This document shows positions 46,044 through 57,848 of a stretch of DNA of 64,000 nucleotides, in pieces. The position numbers and the translations under genes are program-made. Origin of the DNA: Metellina segmentata. Taxonomy: Eukaryota > Arthropoda > Arachnida > Araneae > Tetragnathidae. The notes below the pieces were generated by a model. The model was not told where the DNA came from. It searched no databases and worked only from the letters and a program-made list of their open reading frames with translations. The stretch covers positions 56,932,944-56,996,943 of the forward strand of contig OX375877.1 of assembly GCA_947359465.1 (NCBI GenBank), given 5' to 3'. The stretch's first letter is position 1. Each line of letters starts with the position of its first letter.

Positions 46044-46760
46044 GTGTCAAATTGGAACGTGCGCCATTTTCCTTGTCACATGCAAGAGGGTGAGCGGTGT
46101 GTTAAACTTGTGATAGAGCTAGCAAAGAATGTTTGTGGCCTAGAAAACAGGAATGGTTTGATTCGATCCACACTTCTGTCCAGAAATGTTATGCCTAAAT
46201 TTACCCATAAGAGAGAATTTCATCTAGTTACAACGAAACAAAAATAAATATTTATTTGCAAAGAAAAAACCTTGCGTGGTTTGATGGTTGGGAAGGGCAA
46301 GAGTGGAACTAAACGTCCATCCACCTTCATGTGGTGAGTTGTGAGTCATTTTAATGAGCTAAGAGCTACTCATTGCACTCTTCAAAATATATATGTAAGG
46401 GTGCAATCACGAATCTGGCCAATTGGACCTTACGGCAGTAATGGTCTAAATGTAATTTTGGATGAATACCCCTCTTTGCTCCACCCTCCCCTTCGACTTA
46501 GAATATCAGAATTATAGAAAATTATTAGTTAGTGTTTATATGTCATATAATGACAGACTGCAATAAAATATTGATCTCAGAAGCAATGTTTAAAAAATGT
46601 GAAAAAATGGATACAATTTCGAGATTTGACCTCGATGCGCAAGGATCAAATATTGTTTGATTGAAAATTTTTTTTCTTTCGGTTTCTATTTACCAAAGGC
46701 AACTTTTCCGCGCTATAGGATTTTGGTTCGGAAAAACTTTACTCTTTTCGGCCCGCTCTA
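46044..46760 (+). pseudogene. TAGGGTG-family element, 3' fragment
   Basis: The open part 46044-46247 has HFPCHMQEGERCVKLVIELA, NVCGLENRNGLIRSTLLSR and MPKFTHKREF. It is the C-terminus of the transposase seen at 7449-7763 and 27361-27606. The right end near 46760 reads (complement) TAGAGCGGGCCGAAAAGAG, a diverged form of the TAGGGTGGGCCGAAAAACAC tip. The left end and most of the gene are missing. It lies inside the hAT element. Confidence 0.65.
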
Positions 46761-47133
46761 TTGTATAAACATAAATAATTCCAATTATGTGGTCTAATGA
46801 ATACTCATTAGTTAAAATAAAAAGATAAAATAAATTATATGGAATAAATATATTCATATTAATTTATATCCAGAATTGTTTGTTTACAAACAATCCTTTT
46901 TAATTTCAAGAGTGTTACTGAGTGAGTTTAATAAATCATGTTATGGTAAAATCAATTGAGTAGCAAAAAAAAATATTTTTAAACTACATTTCACAAACAT
47001 CGCACATGTGTTATGTGACAAAACTACCAAAGGTGACATTAAACTGACTGCTACGAAAGTTGATTCAGCGGGGTTATATTTTGAGATGGGTTATATTTTG
47101 AATGTCCCCCTCTTAAGTTCGTTTTCTGCGAAA

Positions 47134-47169
47134 TTGCCGTAATTCGTAAAAATTACGAATATACGGCAA
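47134..47169. other. 36 bp near-perfect inverted repeat
   Basis: TTGCCGTAATTCGTAA faces TTACGAATATACGGCAA across three bases, with one extra base in the right arm. The role is unknown. Confidence 0.65.
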
Positions 47170-48039
47170 ACACTCTAATATTGATACTGTTTTTACAAAC
47201 ATCTTTTGACTTGTGATATTTCTGGACTGTGCGATTTTTCCGAATATAGCATCTTAAAGAAAATAGGACGAAATACACTTATGTCTAAAATTATCTCTAC
47301 ATGCATAGAATCACGGATTTCTCAGGACCTGTGAACTATAATTTTATGAATTTGTCATAACATAATAAATTGAGGTCGGACTTTGCCTATTTTGCATATT
47401 TTTTAGCCCTTAATCTTAATTGAAATCCGTATTGCGTGTTGTTTAGCAATTTGTAACCAAATACACTTGACTTTATTATGCATGTTTTTGCATAGTTGGA
47501 ACCCTTTTTCCATGTTTTTGCTTGTTTTGTGCTATTTTTAAAAATTTACTCAAAAAAAAAATCAACATTTTTTTTCAAAGAACTTTATTTAGTGCCTTGT
47601 TTGGAACGAAGATTTTTAGAAGCAAAACGCATTTGGGTTTGTTGGCCTGACCTTTTCTTGTTAAGCCAAAACTGTATCGATAAAGATAAGATAGTGGGAA
47701 AGAAAAATTGCTTTCCTTGAAGCTTCCTGCTCAGCCTCGATTTAATTAAATATTAGACTGTCATAGAATGCATTTCACTGTTAACTCTTGACAAGGAAAA
47801 TGAGATTGTTTTTAGTGTAGGTCACTTTGTGCAACGTAAGCTATATACTTAGTCAAGGTCCGTGACTGCTCAGTTGTGATTTACCCCTACCTCTCACCGA
47901 CATTTTTTTAAATAAAATATCATTTGAAAGAATGAATAAACTGAGAAAGCATTTGTCTGCTATTCTAGAAACGAATACAAGTTTCGTGAATAAAGAATTG
48001 TTTTACTTATCAAAAACTGAACAATGTAAAATACTAGCT

Positions 48040-48960
48040 TTTTAAGATCCTTGTTACAGTGGCGCTGAAATTGCGCGACACATTGGAAGATCGAAGGCTG
48101 TAGTTAAACACCTTCTCATTAATTATGGTAGCTATGGCTCGAAGTACAGTGAACAGGAAGGCCAAAGATAATTTCTTCAAGGCAAGAGAGACATTCAGAT
48201 GATCGCCTTACAAGCATAAAATGTCTTCCTCGCAAATTAAAGATGAGATGTAGTTGCCCTGTATCAGCCGAACAATCAGAAATGCACTGCATAGAAATCC
48301 GAATGTTGTGTACAAGAATTTAAAAGGAAAAGCTCCACTTTCTAAACGGCATACTGATTCATGTTTAAAAATTGTCCGGAAGCATTTAACGGCTGGCACC
48401 AAATGAAATGATGTGGTGTTTTCAGAAGAAGAAAGTTTTATTTGTATGGGCCACATGGATTTTAAGTTTTACTGTTATGATCTGGCTTAAAAAACCTCAT
48501 CTTTTTACAAAACGCAATTCGTAGGGGAATCTGTCATGGTTTGGGCCGCATTTGCAGATGGTAGTTCAATTGAAATTGATTTTGTCGATAGCACAATTAA
48601 TTCAGTGTTATTTCAGAACATACTAGCTGATAGTTTTTGCAAGTTATTCCTCTGATCTGGACGTTAAAAAAGACAATGTATCTTTGTATATTTCGTGGTC
48701 CTCAAAATCCTGGATGAAGGCGAACGAGGTAGAAACTCTTCAATGGCCATCTCGAAGTCTCGACATGAAGCCAATGGAAAACCTTTGGGACATTTCAGCT
48801 CGCGATGTTTACAAGAATGGGCGATAGTACAGCAGCAAGTCTGATCTAAAAGTTTCAATCAAAAATTCGTGGAACATCGCCCTAGTCACCTTCCAAGCTC
48901 TGTCTGGCTCTATGAACTGACACTTAATGGAAGTATTAGAAAAAGAGTTTCACACATATA
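48040..48960 (+). pseudogene. Tc1/mariner-type transposase remnant
   Basis: Frames on the plus strand give GAEIARHIGRSKAVVKHLL (HTH), SRRTIRNALHRNPNVVYKN-like text near 48260, and KAPLSKRHTDSCLKIVRKHL. Then come NDVVFSEEESFICMGH (the usual FSDE Asp is Glu), VGESVMVWAAFADGS and MKPMENLWDI-like text. A likely right TIR (complement CAGTCGTGGAAAAAGTAAAA) lies at about 49180-49204. Several stops show it is inactive. The left end was not found. Confidence 0.6.
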
Positions 48961-49259
48961 TCACTTACTAAAGAAAAAATCGTATCGACTTTATACTTTT
49001 TAAAACTTTGACTGTATGATAATTTCTCTAATTGTTTTTATACAATTTTCCATTTTGTAACAGAACTGAAATGTATTTTGCTGTGATTGGATTAAATCAT
49101 GCTGCATCTTTACATTTTATAAAAATACACATCTCATAAAATTATGATACATATTTCTTATTTTAAGTCTTTTTTTTTTTGCGATATTTTACTTTTTCCA
49201 CGACTGTATTTACAGAGGTTTGATAATAATGAAGCAAAAGCGTGAAGCAAATCATATTG

Positions 49260-49600
49260 CTTAGTTTTATAATAATCCAATTGCTACGGAGACATCTCAT
49301 TCAGACGTAGTCCGCAAGCTATCTGAGCACATTTTTGGTAACCGGGTAATGTATCAAGGTCACCCATTAGACAGGATACATCCCACACAGTCGCCCGCCA
49401 TTCCAACCACTCTTGCGAGGTTGGAGAGGTTATACCAAAATGTGAGCTGACGAACTCCCATTAAATATAAGCTTACCGATTATTCTCTATCGTCTCATGT
49501 GATACGGGAAGGTCTTTCTCCTCATTGAAGAATGTTTTGTGTGACAAAAGACGTAGCTTCAAGATTAAAAGCTTTGCAGGGGGGACTGTGAATTATTAAG
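49260..49600 (+). pseudogene. Possible hAT transposase C-terminus
   Basis: Text such as SEHIFGNRVMYQG and, after a frame change, DTGRSFSSLKNVLCDKRR recalls the hAT dimerisation helix that ends the transposase. It lies just before the proposed right tip at 49765 on the expected strand. Support is weak. Confidence 0.35.
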
Positions 49601-50035
49601 ATAGTTTTGTCGACGCAGGAGATTGACTCTGCGAAAGAAGTCTTGGGAGGTGAAACAATCCCCAGGGATTAGAGAGCAGGTGGCGGAACCACCTAGTATA
49701 ATAAAGAAATACTAGTCTTGTTTAGCGCCCCTTCCCCTCACCCCTATACCCAGTAACGTCCCTGAGGACGTTTGAAGGGCTTTCAATTTAACCTACATAT
49801 TTGTTCAACTATGTAACACATGTTTCTTTTTTATTTTGTATATTTGTTGCCTTGTATATTTTTTACTTATTGTTATCTGTCCTATAAAAAAAATATTGTG
49901 AATTATTTGAATAAAAATGTAGCTCCTTTATGTAATAATAATTTTTTTTGCATATTTTGGGATTTTGTAATGTATATATCAGGTCACATTTTTGCATATC
50001 GATCTGAGCTCTAATCATAACACGTAAATACAAAG

Positions 50036-50235
50036 GTAATTGGTAATTGGTAATTTTAGTTAACGTCGTACTAGAGCAACACAACGGGCTATTGACGACG
50101 GTCCGGGATCAGTCCCTTAAGGGAGAAATCCGAGGACAACACTTCGTAATTTTGAACCACGGTCAGATGACGAAGCAACACCTGAGCTGGCACCCCACTC
50201 TCCAAACTTCCACGCCAACCCAACGTGACGTAAAT
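50036..50235 (-). repeat. SINE copy 5 (body, minus strand)
   Basis: The inverse of the SINE body: GTCGTACTAGAGCAACACAA, GACGACGGTCCGGGATCAG, CCTTAAGGGA, then AATTTTGAACCACGGTCAG and CACCCCACTCTCCAAACTTC. Identity to the copy at 23965-24290 is high, but it lacks the tRNA-like head. Confidence 0.85.
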
Positions 50236-50332
50236 ACAAAGGAAAATATTTAAGAACACGGCATATGATATAAAACTGTAGCATGAAACCATAAAAATGA
50301 CAACAATCTGTGACAATAAACGTTCAGAAAAA

Positions 50333-50690
50333 AATTAATCACCCAGAAAAAATTAAGGCTTAAGAATTTTAAGTGGAATGTGATCGCCCTTCACTTGTAC
50401 ACACATATCACAACGGGATTTCATGCTGGCAATAAAGATGTTAACCAAAGTTTGGGGAATTCAGTTCCACTCCTCCAGCAATGCGGTCTTCAGGGCATAT
50501 ATATATCTCTAGGAGGAGGATGTCTCTGTGCAACTGTTTTTTCAAGGTAGTCCCATTAGTTCTCTAAATGGTTCAGATGAAGAGATTTTGCTGGGCACGC
50601 GGTATTCGCTCAATGGCCTCATTTTCAGGGAATTCGTCAACGAGGTTTGCTCGATGTGGACGAGCATTTTCTCTACTATTATAAGAGGAA
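50333..50690 (-). pseudogene. Tc1-like transposase C-terminal fragment
   Basis: On the minus strand, ENARPHRANLVDEFPENEAI is followed by decayed text corresponding to the C-terminus of another Tc1 lineage. The Asp of the usual DNARPH is Glu. Stops are present. TIRs were not found. Confidence 0.6.
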
Positions 50691-50899
50691 GTGTTTGTTT
50701 GTCTGTGCTCATTGTCCTGACGAATCTATGAAATTATACAGGTATCAAATTGACCCACATGTAATCTGAATTTTTTGCAATTTTCGAGCGAGACGGAATT
50801 TTAAAATTTAACCTAGAACATTTTTATAGGAATTTATTGGAATTAAATCATTATTGTTTTACTTAGAATGGCAACAGTATGAAGAGATGACAGATTCTA

Positions 50900-51720
50900 C
50901 ATTTATCATTCCGTTTCCGTTTGATAGTTTCCGAGAAAGGATTTCAGTGGACAAACAAAACAAATACAGTTTTAACTGGAGTAACGTAGTTCTTTTTTGT
51001 ATCGCGTTAAAGATATATTAAAAATTTCAACTGATATGAAATATGAGAAAAATATTTAAATTATGATAGTCTCTAAATAAATAATTTTTAAATTGTAACT
51101 TTTATAATTTTTCCAATGCGAATTTGCCCCCCTTCGCATCACATATTCCATTTCCTGCGCTCACACAATTCCAGCAAAGGAAAGCAAAACAAATAAATAA
51201 AATTTTGACTTCCGTTGTTTAGTTCTTTTTTGTAAATTCGGGATCGTTAAAGATAGATTGTAAATTTCAACGGATTTGAGATTTCCGAAAAATTGTACAA
51301 TAGATCGATACCTAATAAATTATATTTTATTTTTAAATGGGAATGCGTACCAATCACACCGGGTTGGCGAGCGTCCGCGAGCAGTGGTCACATCTGTCCC
51401 CACGAAACGAACTGTCACCGGCAAGGAAAATTTTACATTAGATTGATATATCATTATCTGATATCATTTTTTTTTCTTTTAAAAAATAATTTTTCAATTG
51501 AATATTTTTATTTTTGCAAAATATAGTGAGGTCACGCCAATTGGATCTATTCGCAATTAGAATATGGCCATAATTGACAGTGAAGAGGCCATTACGGCGT
51601 TGCCCGTGGTGTTGGTTGGAAATTCGTAGCAGTCACCAGGGGTTAGCGAGCAGTGGCCCCACCAAAAGAACTTTCCCGGGTAAGTAACTCTGTAGTGGTA
51701 AATAAATAAAAAATCAGATC
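50900..51720. repeat. Dispersed fragments related to the MITE at 43201
   Basis: Segments near 50980-51080 and 51200-51340 share GTTCTTTTTTGTA, CGTTAAAGATA and TTTCAACKGATWTGARAT with each other and with the centre of the MITE. Two segments with GGTTGGCGAGC or GGTTAGCGAGCAGTGG also repeat near 51365 and 51640. No gene is seen. Confidence 0.5.
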
Positions 51721-52074
51721 ATCGATATGCACTTCTGAAAAGTGTTACATAATATTTTAAGACATCATCCCGATATCTCTGGCCGGCCATAGATCCTCTA
51801 TTGAAAATTTGTCGGTGCGTACGTACGTCGATTATTATTCCACCCCACACATGCACTGTCAAAATAATGTTCTAAGGAAGATTTCTGGTTCCTGACTCCC
51901 TCCAGATGTAAAAACGCTCACGGCCATATTCTCTATCTCGAGTTAACACGAGGATATTTTAATATTATGATTTTGTTTTTCAGGTTTTTGAATCATGTAT
52001 TTGTTTAATTCTGTAAAATTTTATTACAATTCCAAACATTTTGGGTTTTGTTTTGTTTTTGTGATTTTTAAATA

Positions 52075-52077
<3 letters not shown>

Positions 52078-52117
<40 letters not shown>
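52078..52117. repeat. TA microsatellite
   Basis: A short pure TA run of about 40 bp. Confidence 0.9.
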
Positions 52118-52121
<4 letters not shown>

Positions 52122-52379
52122 CACATACAAAAGGAAAAAGGATGATAAACTAAAAATACTTTTACCCTTGAAAACTCATTGGAAAAGTTATATTTCCTAT
52201 AGAATTAATCAGGAAAAAAACGTTCTAAAAATCAAAGTTTCATCTTAACAAATTTATTCAAAAGATCATTACAGCCATAAAGCAGAAAAAAAAATATTAT
52301 TTAAAAAATATATAAACAATAAGCTGTTTGCATTCTCTTGAACATATTTTAAACAATATGTTTCTTCATATGGACATGT

Positions 52380-55021
52380 GAGCTACATTTTCCTAAGGAG
52401 TCAATTGAAAGATGCACTGGAGCCTATGATCCTAAGACTGGACAGTACATTTATGTTTCTTTGAAGCTTAAAGTTGATACTGTTCAATCCATTCTGCGAA
52501 ATTTTCCAATTTATCTCTCGTTTACTCCTACCAAAACCAGAAAAGTCCTGATAACAGAAGACTGGGTGTAGAAAACGACACTTTACAGATTTCTATAGCA
52601 GAAAGTATATATTCCGAAGAACAGTATTACAGGAAAATAAAGTTTCATTCTCTAGAACAGTTAACTGTATATTTAAACGTAGAAAATGTTATTGGGAGTT
52701 GGAGCATTGTCTTTAGAACTAAATAAATATTGTTTCTTCTTATGGACAAAATAGATGTACCCATTATTAAATCAACTCTCATCATAAACGGAAGTTTAAA
52801 TATTTCTGTTTTCTTGGGAGACAAAGCATTAAATCATTTGGGTATGTTCAATTTCCCTCAAACTGTAAATGATATAAATATAATATTATAAATAATTAAT
52901 CTTTGATCTGATAAAGTTGATTCAGATGCAACAGAAATTTTATCATTAATTGTTACCTGTGTTGTGAAACTATTGAATACTTTAATGGTAAATGTAAATG
53001 ATAATCAAAAAATTACTATCCAATTTCTAATTATACAAATGAATTCCATTCTATGTAGCAAATTTTTATTAAGATACCTTCCTGAAATGCATATAGTTCA
53101 TTGTATTTTACATTCAAAATATCCTCATACCTATAACTTTTTAAGAAATTCTGGTTTTGTTACGATTCCATACCCAAGAGCTTTGAAGCAGATTTGTGCA
53201 TCACTGAATACTAACCCCCAACTAGAACAATCGTATGAGAATTGTTTTAAATTTATATCAAGACAGTTCAATTCATTAGAATCTTGTGACAAAACAGTTG
53301 TTTGCTAAGTGACGAAATACACATTAAACCTTATCTTGACTACAAAGGTAGAAATATATTAGGAACGGCATTTAATTTTGAAAATGCTGCAACGTCTGCT
53401 CAGGTTTTTGTGATACAGGCCTTCTTTGTCCATTTAAATCTGTTGTGCATATTGTACCTGTGAAAACCATAAATACAAACATTTTAAATGGAATTATAAA
53501 AAAAATCTTGTTAAGCTTCATTATAAAGGATTTTAAGTCATAGGTGTTGTATCAGACAACAATGCTGAGAATAGTAAGTATATGTCTTTATTCCACACTC
53601 CCCTTTAAAGTAGGCATTGTGTATCCCCATCCTTCTAATGCTCCTAGCCCTTTATTTTATATATTTGATTCTGTGTATTCCCAAAATGTATCCGCAACAA
53701 TTGGATTAATCAAAAAAACATAAGTCAGCGCTTTTATTATCCAGATTTCAATGTTTATGAAATATTTCTGCTTCTTTAAGCTAACTTTGGTACTATAAAA
53801 ACTTTACACGATGTTGAAAGCAAAAGTTTAGTAAAATTTTCTTATGGGTTAACACTTAAATCAATGACTCCCCGTAATCTAAAGAGACAAAGTGTGAAGC
53901 TAGTCCTTAAGATATTTAACGACTTCGTTGTTTAAGATCTTTTGCAACTAAGACAGGAACATAATTTAATGAGTTACAAACCAACAGCTGATTTAATTGC
54001 TTTGATTTGCAAATGGTGGAAAATTGTAAACGTCAAGACTCCACTCAAAGGAAAGCGTTTACAGGATCCATGTCAAGAGCCAATAAACCTGTCCACAAAT
54101 GATGTAAAAGTAGAATATCTGAATGATTTTCGTTCCTGGTTAGAAGCATGGAAAGACAACAAATGATCTACAGGTTCACTAACAAAATAAACACATTTAG
54201 CAATCTCGCATACAAGATATGATCTTCTTGAGATGTCTAAGTATTATCTTAATGAGTTGAATTTTACACATTTTATATCTGGTAAAATACAGACGGACTC
54301 CTTTGAAGATCGCTTTGGAAAATATAGAACATTTGCGGGTTCACAATATCTAATATCAATTTCACAAATTTGTGAATCTGAGGCTAAATTAGGATGCAAA
54401 ATTTTATTACACTTGTTTTAACTTCCAACATGTGTGGTGAAATAGAAATTAAAAACACTGATCCTGAAAATAACTGCTCAGAAATTAAAGGAAATATTGG
54501 ATATTCTCAATTTGTTTTATATATTTCTAAAAAGGCTCAATTTCACAAATTTATGAATCCGAGGCTAAATTAGGATGCAAAATTTTCTTACACATGTTTT
54601 AAATTCCAACATGTATGGTGAAGTAGAAATAAAAAACACTGACCCTGAAAATTACTGCTCAGAAATTAAGGGAAATATTGGATATTCTCAATTTGTTTTA
54701 GTAATTTCTAAAAAGGATTCTGATTTAAAACATCTGTTACCATTTTTAAACTATTTATTAGGTTATTGTGCGCGTTCAGCAATTTTCAAACTGAATTTTG
54801 ATACCTGCTCAAAATTATTAGTTATAGATAAAACTTTAAATTTAATTTCAGATTACATTCTTATTCGGAATTTAGACAGAGGTGATTTGCTATGTCCATC
54901 TCCAGATGTTGTTACTGTTGTTACATATAATTACATTATTGTGAAAAAGCTAGTTAACCAAAAGAATGAACATTTGTTTTTGATACAGAATAATCGAAGG
55001 GAACTTGTAAATCATTATTAG
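52380..55021 (+). pseudogene. P-element-type (THAP9-like) transposase remnant
   Basis: Plus-strand blocks in order: LRYLPEMHIVHCILHSKYP with IPYPRALKQICASL (52964-53308), then DEIHIKPYLDYKGRNILGTA and FNFENAATSAQVFVIQAFF (53300-53430). VVSDNNAENSK-like text follows near 53540, with CIRNNWINQK-like text near 53690 and SYKPTADLIALICKWWKIV (53942-54166). The end is FISGKIQTDSFEDRFGKYRT and SQYLISISQICESEAKLG. These match the RNase H-like catalytic and C-terminal 'GKIQTD..E.RFG.YR..AGS' regions of arthropod P-like transposases. Stops and frameshifts are frequent. The THAP DNA-binding end was not recognised. An internal 181 bp duplication disrupts the C-terminus. Confidence 0.7.
54356..54717. repeat. 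181 bp tandem duplication in the P-like transposase
   Basis: Unit 1 (54356-54536) and unit 2 (54537-54717) both carry TCAATTTCACAAATTT, GAGGCTAAATTAGGATGCA, CCAACATGT.TGGTGAA and GGAAATATTGGATATTCTCA. They differ at about one base in fifteen. The second unit reads on openly to 55021. Confidence 0.85.
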
Positions 55022-55949
55022 TTTTGATTTTATTAATAAACATGGATTTTTCTTAACGATGAGTGTTGTTCTAATGGGCATTCAACAGACCATGTACTAA
55101 ACAATTATTGCACTTAAAAATAAATGATACACCAAAATCTGTTTCACTTGCTAAAAAGTGTAAACTATAAACATTAAAAAACTCCCCAAAAAAATGTAAT
55201 TCTGCAGTCTATGCCAGAAAAAAATATATATATTTACCCCAAACACATAAAAAAAAATACTCAAAAAGTCAAAAATCCCTTAAAAATCATGTTAATTTCC
55301 AGAATAATACTAAAACTAAATAATATTGTTTTGAGGTTGATTTATATATTTTTTTTCATTACATGTGTGTGTGTGTGTGTATGATTTTTTGAATTTGAAT
55401 ATAATCATAATTTTATCGTGTTTAACTTTACATAACTAATAGAATGTAAATGTTTGCTGAGATTTGTATATGTGCAAAAATAAAGTTAGTTCTTACTTTT
55501 ATTTGCGTTCTATTGTGTTGGATTTTCTGGCATTCAATTTTAACAACACTTTTAGACTATGAAATATTTATAAAATTATATTGCATTTGTATTCTTAAAA
55601 GCATCTGCCTTAAAATATTTATTTATTTAAATTTAACTTTCGTTTTAAATCCTAAGTGTATCTTCAAAAGAAAACAAAGAGATTAATACCCATTTAGGCA
55701 TTTATTTTCTCTTTTCAAAGTACGTTATATAATCGATTACGGTCATTTTTGGTTAATGTTTTGCCGTGTTATGGGGATAATCCAGCTTCACCGTTTACCT
55801 ACTTGTTCTGTCGACACAAATGAGATCCACGGCCTTGTCCATCTAGGCGGTGCTAGTTAAATGCATGTCGTTGCAAGAATAATGTAATTTAGCACAAACA
55901 AAAGTGTGTCGTCCGTTCTGTTTCTTTTTCAAAAAAGATAGTACTGCAC
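55022..55949. other. Non-coding spacer with a TG run
   Basis: AT-rich, with a short TG repeat near 55363-55380. No gene is supported. Confidence 0.5.
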
Positions 55950-56099
55950 ATGCGTAACACTCAACCGAGAGTTAATTCGCCGATTTCGGAGAATCCAAAT
56001 ATAACACCGAAACGGCGGTTTGAACAGGCATTGTCAGGCATTGTGAATACGGTTTTTTCGATAACCCAGGGAATATCGCTGATCCGCGGGTTAACTCTG

Positions 56100-56574
56100 A
56101 CTTGTTTAAAGGGCCCAAAGAATCATATGCTAAACTAAACCCCGAGTCATCAGTCAAGAGAACATGGGTCCGTTCGTGTTTTCACCACTTCTGACGTTCT
56201 TTGCATCAAATAAAGCGATCCCTCTTCAGTTGTGAAGACAGTGAAATACATACCCTTGGCCTTCTGGCATAAATGCGTTTCTCATTAACCCTTCTGTACA
56301 CAGTATGTCGTGATACAACAGTTTCCGTGGCGGCTCCAAGCTCTGAACTTAACTGCCGAGCAGTAGACTTCCTGTTACGACAGGCAGTTATTGCCATATA
56401 TCGATCTTGAGAAGCAGTTGTTATACGTTTACGACCTTGTCCAGGTCCTCTTAAAACAGTTCCAGAGGTCTGAAAATGTTTCCATAGTTGCAGACTACCT
56501 GTCTTGAAATATTCACACATCTCGCTGCTTACATAAATGTCTGCCTTGCTTCTAAACGTCCTATAATGCACCAC
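56100..56574 (-). pseudogene. Tc1-like transposase N-terminal fragment
   Basis: The minus-strand frame 56574-56206 contains GTVLRGPGQGRKRITTASQD, YMAITACRNRKSTARQLSS and ETVVSRHTVYRRVNEKRIYA. This is the two-HTH DNA-binding region of a Tc1 transposase with its GRPRK-like hinge. Just beyond, TDDSGFSLAYDS (56157-56122) matches the first catalytic block FTDESRFSL with Glu changed to Asp. The rest of the enzyme is missing. Confidence 0.7.
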
Positions 56575-57488
56575 TTAACATATTCCTTTAAATGATAATT
56601 CGGAGCCATAATAAATCGTTTTAAGTTCTTATGTATTGAAATCAAACGCTGTATTGTAAAAATTCATTCGTATATTCACTTTGCGCAAAGCACTTGATAC
56701 CCTGTCGGATTACGTAACGCCTTGATTTGCAATTCAGAAAGTGTTTGGAAACTTTTGATTGGATAATTCTAATTATTCTTGTCTTTCATATAATACCTGC
56801 ATAAATGGATTACATCGATTGGGTATTTCATGGAAAATAAATATTTTGGGTATGTAAAGATAACTTTGGACATGGCCGTAATTTAATAAAATATTCATGA
56901 CAAACTATTTTCAAAACGACTACTTTTGAGTCCTTGTTTGTGTGAAACGAGTATTCTTGAAAACTCCATTTGGTAGAATGTGAAAAAATAATGCAACTAG
57001 TTTTAAAGTTAAATGTTTTCTTAACAGACGAAGCAAAGTTGAACGATTACATTGTGTCATAAAACAAAAGAATAATTTTACAGCTTTAGAAAAAAAGCAA
57101 ATAAAAGTTTTTAACATATGTTTGACATACAAGTTTTGCATTACAATAACTTCAACTCGTCAAAGAAGACACCTTGACAAGGAAAAAATTTGCTTTCTTC
57201 TAACATATATTCCGCTTTAAATAGAATATTTTGTGACGTTCTTGTATGTAATGAAGTAAATTATGATTTTTTAATATAAATATTCAATAAGTTTACAACA
57301 GAATACAGCAAGACAAAATTGAAGCAAAGTTATCGGGAAAAAAAGCTGTTTTGAAGATATTAATTCAGGATTCCTTTTTATCTCATTATCTTGCATAGCT
57401 GCCACACCTTAAACTAAAAATTCGACAACATTTAAAAATACGAGATTATTTCGTACGAAAAAAAGAATATCACTCTATATAGTCAATT
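56575..57488. other. Intergenic spacer downstream of the serine protease homologue
   Basis: AT-rich with no recognised coding or repeat element. Confidence 0.5.
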
Positions 57489-57494
57489 TTTATT
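57489..57494 (-). promoter_or_regulatory. Polyadenylation signal AATAAA for the right-hand gene
   Basis: AATAAA on the minus strand, about 180 bases after the stop codon at 57675. Confidence 0.5.
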
Positions 57495-57674
57495 TTTGAT
57501 TTGACACACCAATTTTGCATTAGAAGGGCCCTAATCGGACAAATAAATTTAAATGGGCCGAAAATATTCAATGTACCAAGAAAACACTTCATCTTTATAA
57601 AGATTTATAGTATGAACTGAAATTAATTTATATGAAATAACAAAGTTTTTATGAGTATAAAGTAAGCATTTCTC

Positions 57675-57848
57675 CTAAGCAACACTGAGGCCAGTAACGT
57701 TACGAATCCAAAGAAGGTTGGAGTGCACTGCATTGAAAACTCTTGGTTCATCAGTAGTTACACAACTATCCATACCACCCCCGGTGGACAGGCCAGCCAG
57801 ATAGTATCTTCCGTAGTATAGCATCATCAAAGGGGTTCCATAGTCACC
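57675..57848 (-). CDS. Exon: altered Ser site and C-terminus
   Basis: The acceptor ATTAACTTCCAG precedes GGT GAC TAT GGA ACC. It encodes GDYGTPLMMLYYGRYYLAGL, then MDSCVTTDEPRVFNAVHSNL and LLWIRNVTGLSVA before TAG. The nucleophile position is Tyr. The Cys of DSC is the partner of the Cys before GDY. NVT near the end is a possible N-glycosylation site. Confidence 0.9.
   Translation of the reverse strand, partial: GDYGTPLMMLYYGRYYLAGLSTGGGMDSCVTTDEPRVFNAVHSNLLWIRNVTGLSVA

Larger units (their letters stand above)
43037..49765 (+). mobile_element. hAT element (KIAA1586/ZMYM-type), filled with later insertions
   Basis: The left tip reads CAGGGATGTAGTGGAGGGTA; the right tip (complement) reads CAGGGACGTTACTGGGTATA. 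Both fit the hAT rule Y-A-R-N-G. A subterminal hairpin (GAGGGTA...TACCCTC, 43050-43081) follows the left tip. I could not find matching 8 bp flanks. Coding remnants on the plus strand are at 43860-45150 and about 49260-49600. A MITE, a TAGGGTG fragment and a Tc1 sit inside, which explains the length of 6.7 kb. The pairing of the two ends is an inference. Confidence 0.5.

Noticed and set aside
49260..49600. An independent gene at the hAT right end
   Set aside because: Only short, broken frames with weak hAT-like helices; best explained as the tail of the hAT transposase.
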